64,000 bases of DNA from assembly GCF_947497125.1 (NCBI RefSeq), contig NZ_CANMFI010000002.1, forward strand, positions 1-64,000. The letters are read 5' to 3'. Position 1 is the stretch's first letter, and each line of letters starts with the position of its first letter. This DNA comes from an uncultured Polaribacter sp. GTDB taxonomy: Bacteria > Bacteroidota > Bacteroidia > Flavobacteriales > Flavobacteriaceae. Below, piece by piece: positions 9,386 through 14,872 of the stretch. The position numbers were made by a program, and so were the translations under genes. The notes under the pieces were generated by a model. The model was given only the letters and a program-made list of their open reading frames with translations. It made no database searches and was not told the origin of the DNA.

Positions 9386-9530
9386 TGGGGAGACTCTTTT
9401 ATTTCTTAATAATTTTATAAGTATTTGTTTGTTTTGAATCTTTTGTAGTAATTCTAACAAAATAAATACCCTTTGTAAGGTTTTTTAAGCTGATTGGGTT
9501 TTGTTTTTGATGCATTCCTTTTAGAATTTG
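8868..9530 (-). repeat. ~660-bp direct repeat, copy B
   Basis: Partner of 3546-4208. Here the T9SS gene portion belongs to an intact gene (9399-9872) and the N-terminal portion to the 6356-9385 gene. Differences are scattered single-base changes with no visible indel. Confidence 0.9.
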
Positions 9531-9872
9531 TTTTCCGTTAGCATCAGAGAGTATTACCTCAAATTGCTGCTCTACGGGATGACTTATAAAAACAAATTCG
9601 GTAGTAGGATTCGGAAAAACCTTAAATTGTAATGTAAGTGCTGGTGCTTGTATAGACAGCGTAGTTAGATTTAACGAAGGATAATAACCATTGCCTAATT
9701 GATACGTGCCATCTGCATCTGTCATTGCACCAACAATTATTTCGCCAGCTGTATAACTAAGCTTATTCGTTTCGTTTTCAAAACTACCACCCACAGGACC
9801 AATTACTTGTTTTGAAATGGTTTGTGCACAAACCGAACTTGATATTAATAGGAAGAAAATTATTCTTTTCAT
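9399..9872 (-). CDS. short T9SS type A sorting-domain protein (157 aa)
   Basis: The ATG at 9872 (MKRIIFFLLISSSVCAQ) is chosen over an in-frame TTG at 9881 because it starts the signal peptide directly and gives 157 residues, the same length as the paralogue at 740-1213. Residues ~17-70 contain the family's glycine-rich segment (VGGSFENETNKLSYTAGEI). Residues ~85-157 are the sorting tail: VFPNPTTEFVFI, DANGKQIL, KGIYFVRI and the end YKIIKK. It is followed after 13 nt by the FNYQA-type gene and preceded by an 80-bp leader shared with the 2105-residue gene. Function unknown. Confidence 0.85.
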   Translation of the reverse strand: MKRIIFFLLISSSVCAQTISKQVIGPVGGSFENETNKLSYTAGEIIVGAMTDADGTYQLGNGYYPSLNLTTLSIQAPALTLQFKVFPNPTTEFVFISHPVEQQFEVILSDANGKQILKGMHQKQNPISLKNLTKGIYFVRITTKDSKQTNTYKIIKK

Positions 9873-9882
9873 AGTTAACAAT

Positions 9883-9964
9883 ATTAATTTAAAAGTAAAT
9901 TTATGATTTAATTCAAAAGATTTTAAAAAAATTATACGACATCATAATTTCGCATATATTTTGA
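9883..9964 (-). promoter_or_regulatory. shared upstream element, copy A
   Basis: These ~82 bp, starting 10 nt before the ATG at 9872, match 21195-21279 upstream of the 2105-residue T9SS gene almost base for base. A run of more than 30 bases from 9932 to 9964 is identical. It includes the imperfect dyad ATTATGATGTCGTATAAT (minus strand) and a conserved TTTTGAATTAAATCATAA closer to the start. It is probably the promoter/operator region of both genes. No exact TAnnTTTG box is present, so the promoter may be atypical. Confidence 0.6.
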
Positions 9965-9998
9965 AGTTAAATTTTATTATAAAACTCTAACTCAAAAC

Positions 9999-10082
9999 TC
10001 ACGCCACCAGGCATTCATTATTATAAACATCTTCTTTTCGATACAGTACCCTACTCCCAATTTTTAAAGGAATTAAAACCAT
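9999..10082 (-). pseudogene. 3' remnant of a helix-turn-helix gene
   Basis: Twenty-seven codons (IPLKIGSRVLYRKEDVYNN, then ECLVA and stop) match the end of the HTH gene at 1276-1470. The helix-turn-helix part itself is missing, and upstream of 10082 the similarity ends. It lies in the same position relative to a short T9SS gene as the longer copy, which shows that the HTH gene was part of the duplicated unit. Confidence 0.8.
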
Positions 10083-10265
10083 TTTTTTGTGTTAAATACT
10101 TAATACATAACACCATAAATTAAAATAACTCATTTATAAACAATGATTTACGGGTTTTTTGTTTTTTGGGGTTGCTCGAGAGGTTGCTCGGGAGGTATAA
10201 AAAGATAACTGTGAACTGATTATATTACACTCCAAAAGTTAAGTTATTAATGACTTAAGTAACCT
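10083..10265. other. AT-rich intergenic stretch with no gene recognised
   Basis: No supported gene is seen here. The only distinctive sequence is the GC-rich doublet at 10170-10196. On the minus strand a short open stretch across it would read PPEQPLEQPQKTKNP before a stop at ~10150, like the proline-rich end of a lost gene, but an upstream in-frame stop limits it to about two dozen codons. Confidence 0.5.
10170..10196. repeat. 12-bp direct repeat in two copies
   Basis: GGTTGCTCGAGA (10170-10181) is followed immediately by GGTTGCTCGGGA (10182-10193) and GGT. It is markedly GC-richer than its surroundings. Confidence 0.7.
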
Positions 10266-10433
10266 ATGAAACAACGAATTAAACATTGCAACTTGTGTAA
10301 CGTAGATTTTTCTACCATGTACCGAGTACAATACAAAAACCCAAAAGAATGGGTGTTTGTTTGTAAAGAGTGCCTTTTAGAAGTTAAAAAAGACAATCCG
10401 TTATATACGTATGGTGGAACGTGGAAAAGGTGA
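10266..10433 (+). CDS. small zinc-ribbon-like protein (55 aa)
   Basis: ATG at 10266, stop TGA at 10431. The protein has two CxxC pairs, C8-x2-C11 (HCNLCNVDF) and C33-x2-C36 (FVCKECLLEVKK), separated by 21 residues with YRVQYKNPKEWVF, and it ends NPLYTYGGTWKR. The spacing is that of a small treble-clef/zinc-ribbon domain. I recall similar short proteins with a YGGTW ending as common hypothetical proteins in Flavobacteriia, but give no function. It stands alone between minus-strand genes. The coding reading is supported by full-length use of the frame and by the cysteine pattern. Confidence 0.75.
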   Translation: MKQRIKHCNLCNVDFSTMYRVQYKNPKEWVFVCKECLLEVKKDNPLYTYGGTWKR

Positions 10434-10547
10434 TGGAACTTACTTCAATTTAAAAGCCTGTTAATTGAGACAGGAACATACATAATAAAAGAAAAACTCA
10501 AAATAACAAGCTTATTTCAATTATAACTTGAAAACTGCGAGGTATCA

Positions 10548-11681
10548 TTAGTAGTTTATTCTATATAAAAATGAGCGTTTATCATCTGGGTCTCTTTCTC
10601 TATTTATCAAGTTTTTGTTGTAAGCATTAATATCTCGTATCATCATCGCTCTCTTTACTTTCTGCTTTTCGTAATCTAAATCTTCTATATTAAACACTTT
10701 GTCTAGTTCACTTTTTAAAATGTAATCTTTAGATTTTGCAAGATTTTTCAATTTCTCTATAATAATGTCTTGTTCGCTAGAGTGCTTTGGTGTTTGAGCG
10801 TTTTTTTTCCAATAAAGAAAAATGAAGACCAATAGTAAAATCGAAATAAAAATAAACCAATATTGGTAATCTTTGGATGATTTTTTAAAACTAGGACCAA
10901 TAACAGCGCTATTAAAATTAAAATTTCTTGGTGTTTCGTAGATTCTGGGTTTCCAAGAGGATAAATCTTGTTCAAATGTAACCGCATTTCTAAACATATT
11001 TGTCATGTCTGTAACCTTACTTACATTCCACATACTTATATCTTGATTAAATGCAATTGCTTCAGCAAACATGCCTCCCATTAGTTTAACATTAGAAACA
11101 TCCCAATTAGATAGGGGCTTATTGAAAGACATTGCATTATCAAACATTCCACTTAAATTAGTTGCCTTAGAAACATCCCAAGAATTGATATCTTTATTAA
11201 AGAAGCTTTCGAAAAACATCCCATTAAAAAGAATACCGTTACCAACATTCCATTCAGAAATGTCTACATTAAAGTTTTTAGTACCATGAAACATGTCATT
11301 AAAAAACGTAACATTTTCAGTATTCCAATTACTTATATCGGCATTAAACTCGTCACAGAAACCAAACATCCAAGTCATGCTGGTTACATTAGAAACATCC
11401 CAATGACCTATATTATCGTTAAAATCTTTGTTTTTATAAAACAGATAACTCATGTCTGTAACAAAAGTAGTAATCACATTTTCTAAAGGCTTCTTGTCTT
11501 TAACTAACTTTTTTAATAATTCATTATCAACAATTAAATAATCTTTATCATTAAACTGATAAAATTTACCCACTTCTGCAAGAGACGAACATTTTAATGT
11601 CACTCCATTATCATCTAAAGTTATTACTTCTGGACTTTGCGTAAAAAGGATTAGTGTTAATAGTAATTGTTTAAGAATCAT
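10548..11681 (-). CDS. BspA-like DUF285 repeat membrane protein with C-terminal winged-helix-like domain (377 aa)
   Basis: Residues 1-~16 look like a signal peptide (MILKQLLLTLILFTQS). Residues ~70-250 carry about seven ~25-residue repeats of the BspA/DUF285 type (NWDVSNVTSMTWMF, DISNWNTENVTFFNDMF, NSWDVSKATNLSGMF), a leucine-rich-repeat-like surface fold. Residues ~271-291 are one membrane helix (YWFIFISILLLVFIFLYW) followed by KK. Residues ~305-377 form a charged domain (LKNLAKSKDYILKSELDKVF ... DDKRSFLYRINY) that matches the tail of the protein at 13414-14736 and resembles a winged helix with a DxxDKR wing. With the repeats outside and the basic domain inside, a membrane-bound sensor/regulator is plausible. 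The DUF285 call is firm; the regulatory role is inference. Confidence 0.8.
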   Translation of the reverse strand: MILKQLLLTLILFTQSPEVITLDDNGVTLKCSSLAEVGKFYQFNDKDYLIVDNELLKKLVKDKKPLENVITTFVTDMSYLFYKNKDFNDNIGHWDVSNVTSMTWMFGFCDEFNADISNWNTENVTFFNDMFHGTKNFNVDISEWNVGNGILFNGMFFESFFNKDINSWDVSKATNLSGMFDNAMSFNKPLSNWDVSNVKLMGGMFAEAIAFNQDISMWNVSKVTDMTNMFRNAVTFEQDLSSWKPRIYETPRNFNFNSAVIGPSFKKSSKDYQYWFIFISILLLVFIFLYWKKNAQTPKHSSEQDIIIEKLKNLAKSKDYILKSELDKVFNIEDLDYEKQKVKRAMMIRDINAYNKNLINRERDPDDKRSFLYRINY

Positions 11682-11804
11682 AAATTATTAGGGAATTGTT
11701 TTACGCTAAAATAGCTGTTTTATGAATAGTTTTCAAAAGAAAAAGAATTCTTTTTTTTGATAACAATAATGTTATCAGCATTTTATTACAGATTTAGTTT
11801 TTAA

Positions 11805-11848
11805 AAATTTAGGTATAAATAGGTAAAAACCTATTTATACCTAAATTT
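11805..11848. repeat. perfect inverted repeat, 20-bp stem, AAAA loop
   Basis: The left arm (11805-11824) and right arm (11829-11848) are exact reverse complements around AAAA; the core of the left arm is AGGTATAAATAGGT. It lies 124 nt upstream of the start of the DUF285 gene. It is too AT-rich for a typical terminator stem, though it could act as one; it could also be a regulatory RNA structure or a protein-binding palindrome. Confidence 0.85.
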
Positions 11849-12064
11849 ATGTTTGGTTAAACTGAACAATTTAATACTGATTTTAACTACTAAAACACAT
11901 TGATTATTACAACAATAACTAAAATATTAAAATTGTTATATTGGTTATTAAACCTATTTTACCTAAAAAATCAAAAAAAATAGTGCCCTCTTTACTAATT
12001 TTGAGCATCGTTGTTAACATTAGGGATTATTGTTACAATTAAAAAGAAAGAAAAAGTGAATGTA

Positions 12065-12092
12065 AAAACCCAATAATTTATTATTGGGTTTT
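12065..12092. terminator. hairpin with AAAACCC / GGGTTTT arms
   Basis: Arms of 13 bp (12065-12077 and 12080-12092) flank two T residues, with A and T tracts outside, so it could terminate transcription in either direction. On the minus strand it lies just downstream of the decayed gene fragment at 12099-12262, so it may be that lost gene's terminator. Confidence 0.6.
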
Positions 12093-12098
12093 ACTTTT

Positions 12099-12262
12099 AG
12101 TAAAATTTATTTTCAAACTTACCGCAAGTTACTTTGTATTTATCAAATAGGCCTATTTAATATTCTTTTTACGTTTAACTTTTTGTTAGAACACATAATC
12201 AAAGTATTATTTTTTTCATCACATTATCAAACGTTATCTTATGCAGCAACAAATGTCGCTAG
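12099..12262 (-). pseudogene. internal remnant of a paralogue of the 13414-14736 membrane protein gene
   Basis: The sequence aligns without gaps to about 13886-14050 of the intact gene at roughly three quarters identity. The translation in the corresponding frame keeps NNTLI and KLNV.R.LNR but has several stop codons, so it is dead. Neither end of the original gene is recognisable. A plus-strand open frame across this stretch is therefore only an antisense artefact. Confidence 0.8.
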
Positions 12263-12479
12263 CTCTATTTTAGGAATTCTATTAATTTATTAGAAAACAC
12301 TAAAAATAGGATTTTACTGAAATTAATAACGCCTTATTTTACCCTCATAAACAGCGGTTTATAAAAAGGAAATCTACAATAACTAATTATACTGAATTAG
12401 AAAAAATATCAACTAAAAATAGGGGTTTACTACGGTAGTACATAAAATTTGTAATGAATAGTCTTTTGATTATTTAATT

Positions 12480-13037
12480 TTGAATTACATATTATTAACT
12501 AAAATAAAAAAAATAAAAAAACTATTAACCGTAACTTTAATCGCAATTTTACTTGCAAGCTGTTCATCAACGCAAACTGCATTTGATTCATCTCCAGTTA
12601 ACTCTAAAAGTGTCGAATTAGACCCTATAAAGGCAGACATTAATGTTAATGAGAAATCTAAAATTAAAGGAAGTAGTAAGTCAACTTATTTTTTATTCTT
12701 CAGAATAAGTGGAGATAAAGTTTACGCTGATGTAGATTTTGATAATCAAAAAGATTTGACTACTTCTGTCTTAAGTCTTTTAAATCCTTTTAATTGGATT
12801 TATAATGGAGGTGAGTCTAAAACTAGAAGTGCAGCAGCATATAAGGCACTTAGCAAGAATAACGATGATGTTATTGTAGATCCAAATTACACCACTACAG
12901 TAAAAAACTACATACTTTTTAAAACATTTAAAGTAGATGTTGAAGGGTATGGTGCTAAATACTCTAACTTTAGAACGGAAAAACAAAAATTAATGTTGTT
13001 GCAGAATGGAAAGGAAGTTCTTCTTCAAGATAGATAA
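12480..13037 (+). CDS. putative lipoprotein (185 aa)
   Basis: The start codon is TTG at 12480; no in-frame ATG lies in the N-terminal part and the nearby ATG at 12454 is in another frame and soon stops. Residues 1-28 are a lysine-rich n-region and hydrophobic stretch ending in a lipobox (LLASC, Cys ~28), so this should be a lipid-anchored protein, probably at the outer membrane. The mature part (~157 residues) has no motif that I recognise; it contains DKVYADVDFDNQKDLTT and LLNPFNWIYNGG, the latter seen in small Bacteroidota lipoproteins of unknown role. It ends in a strong terminator at 13074-13110 and seems to be a single-gene unit. Confidence 0.75.
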   Translation: MNYILLTKIKKIKKLLTVTLIAILLASCSSTQTAFDSSPVNSKSVELDPIKADINVNEKSKIKGSSKSTYFLFFRISGDKVYADVDFDNQKDLTTSVLSLLNPFNWIYNGGESKTRSAAAYKALSKNNDDVIVDPNYTTTVKNYILFKTFKVDVEGYGAKYSNFRTEKQKLMLLQNGKEVLLQDR

Positions 13038-13073
13038 TTTTCTTTTCTAAAAAGTAGATTTAACTTTTTAAAT

Positions 13074-13110
13074 AAAAATCGATTATACTTTAAAGTATAA
13101 TCGATTTTTT
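13074..13110 (+). terminator. rho-independent terminator after the lipoprotein gene
   Basis: A perfect palindrome (13074-13109) centred on ATCGATTATACTTT/AAAGTATAATCGAT is followed by a T tract. It lies 36 nt past the stop codon at 13037. The A tract on the other side could also let it serve the opposite strand. Confidence 0.85.
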
Positions 13111-13413
13111 ATTTCTAGGAAATGGTTTTGTGTAATATTTTCAAAAACATCACGACTCTCACATCATCTACTTTTAAAAATTCTTTTCTATCTAAAATAT
13201 GAACTCTCTATAAAAAGGATAAAAGATAATTTCATTATAGTGTAATCAATACTATTGGCAACTGTGAGATTTTTATTTAAATGATTCTAAATTGATTAGT
13301 TACCCAACAATATTTTCCTGCAAACAGGATAAATTTAACATATACTTCTATTAAATTAAAAAGTTATTTCGTGAGATTTACAAAACCCTATTTTCTACAC
13401 AGTTGATAAATTG
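13111..13413. other. intergenic stretch with nothing recognised
   Basis: About 300 bp of AT-rich sequence between convergent genes. No open frame of useful length, repeat or promoter box stood out. Confidence 0.5.
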
Positions 13414-14736
13414 TTATTTTATTCTAATTTGTTTTTCTCTACGATCTTCTACATTTCTTCGAAACTCAAAGACAGGTGACTTTAATTTTATTTTTTGAGC
13501 TAAATATTCCTCTAAATACAGAATGGATTGGCGTGTTTTTTTCTTCTTTGACTCATAGCTATAATGTTCTGCAAAAACATCTAACAATTCTGAATAATTA
13601 ATATAATTTGGCGATGCTTCTATGAGTCTCTTTAAAATTTTAAAATCTTCTAGTTTTATTTCTTCTCGTATATTTAATAAATTTTTAGAGATCACTTGTG
13701 ACGGAGTCTTTTTTGAAGAAAAGTAAAAAAATATCAAAACAAATAGTCCTAATAGGCTTAAAACGATGAACCAGATATAAGACCTTGTCTGATACAAATT
13801 AGAATATACTTTTTCGGTACCTAAAAAACCTTCTTTACTTAAACTAACTAATTCTGCTACTCCATTTGTCTTATTGATTATAAAATAAAATTTATTTTCA
13901 AGTTTATTATAAGTTACTTTATATTCATCGAAGGATCTATTTAATGTTCTTGTTACGTTTAACTTTGCTCTTGGATACGTAATCAAAGTGTTATTTTTTA
14001 TATCACATTCAAAGACACCATCTTCTGCAATGACCAACGTATTTTGGTTAAAATTCTCTATAGAAGTATAAAAAGGAAAAGTTATATTAAGAGATCCTTT
14101 TCCAAGTTTTTCCCAACGAGAGTCGTTAAAAGAAAACTTCCAATAATCATTTATAAAACTTAGATTCTTAAGAGGGAATTCTTGTTCATTAAGAACTCCA
14201 TAACCAGGACCAATATAAAGATGATTTCCTCTAAATTGCCCAATAATTTTATGTCTAGGGTTCGGAGAGTCTTTATAAGAAGAAACTTGTGGATAAAGTT
14301 CTGTTTCCTTCTTCTCCGCATCAAAATAAATGATGTTATTCTTATAGGTATGAAGACCATAACCCCCAAAATCCATTAGATTATTTTTGTACAGAAATGA
14401 AAAACTAAAATTTTGAGACTGGTATGCAAATGATTTATCTAATCTTTTAAACTCACTCCCATCAAAAGAATAAACGATTCCACTAGACCTATTTTTTATG
14501 TAACCTAAAGAATCATTGGCAACAAATTTATAATTAACTAAATTAAGTTGATGTGGCTTGGGGAACCCTTCTTTTTCTTTTGTTATACAAAACAAAGAAT
14601 CACCAGATACTAAATAAGAATCTTCTTTGAATGAAAACAAAAAGTGTTTTCCATCTTTTTGTAATGTTCTATTTTGTGAGTAAAAACCAGGTATTAATAA
14701 CACTAAAAATAATATGTGGGGGACTAAATACTTCAT
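13414..14736 (-). CDS. single-pass membrane protein with propeller-like ectodomain and C-terminal winged-helix-like domain (440 aa)
   Basis: Residues 1-20 are a signal peptide (MKYLVPHILFLVLLIPGFYS). Residues ~21-310 are beta-rich with repeated aromatic and glycine turns (SGIVYSFDGSEFKRLD; HKIIGQFRGNHLYIGPGYG), suggesting a Kelch-like propeller; this is a weak structural guess. Residues ~321-341 form one membrane helix (SYIWFIVLSLLGLFVLIFFY) followed by SSKK. Residues ~360-440 (LKRLIEASPNYINYSELLDVF ... NVEDRREKQIRI) parallel the tail of the DUF285 protein at 10548-11681: LK.L, YI.{2}SEL..VF, Y.{2}..K.K..R, then D(D/R)(K/R)R with a final RI. A degenerate third copy lies at 12099-12262. It may be a membrane-bound transcription regulator; no family name is assigned. 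Confidence 0.7.
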   Translation of the reverse strand: MKYLVPHILFLVLLIPGFYSQNRTLQKDGKHFLFSFKEDSYLVSGDSLFCITKEKEGFPKPHQLNLVNYKFVANDSLGYIKNRSSGIVYSFDGSEFKRLDKSFAYQSQNFSFSFLYKNNLMDFGGYGLHTYKNNIIYFDAEKKETELYPQVSSYKDSPNPRHKIIGQFRGNHLYIGPGYGVLNEQEFPLKNLSFINDYWKFSFNDSRWEKLGKGSLNITFPFYTSIENFNQNTLVIAEDGVFECDIKNNTLITYPRAKLNVTRTLNRSFDEYKVTYNKLENKFYFIINKTNGVAELVSLSKEGFLGTEKVYSNLYQTRSYIWFIVLSLLGLFVLIFFYFSSKKTPSQVISKNLLNIREEIKLEDFKILKRLIEASPNYINYSELLDVFAEHYSYESKKKKTRQSILYLEEYLAQKIKLKSPVFEFRRNVEDRREKQIRIK

Positions 14737-14872
14737 GAACTAAATTACTAAATTTATAGATTTTTGACCAGCAAGAACAATTACCTGCGTCGGAATGGTT
14801 TGTGTAGAAAGAAAAAAAGTCAAAATAGTAGTGATTTTTTTTCGTTCTCAGTTTTATTCAAAAAATATACTT

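Larger units (their letters stand above)
11682..12479. other. ~800-bp intergenic region with hairpins and a gene remnant
   Basis: No intact gene is seen. It contains a perfect 20-bp-stem hairpin (11805-11848), a 13-bp-stem hairpin (12065-12092), a decayed minus-strand gene fragment (12099-12262) and a short palindrome TACTACGGTAGTA (12428-12440) ~40 nt before the lipoprotein start. The rest is AT-rich sequence without a recognised signal. Confidence 0.7.

Noticed and set aside
12084..12293. Plus-strand 69-codon open frame with hydrophobic residues
   Set aside because: The DNA aligns to the antisense strand of the 13414-14736 gene, so the frame is a by-product of a decayed paralogue.
12428..12440. 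Palindrome TACTACGGTAGTA before the lipoprotein gene as an operator
   Set aside because: A single short palindrome with no second copy in the window; kept only as a note in the intergenic entry.
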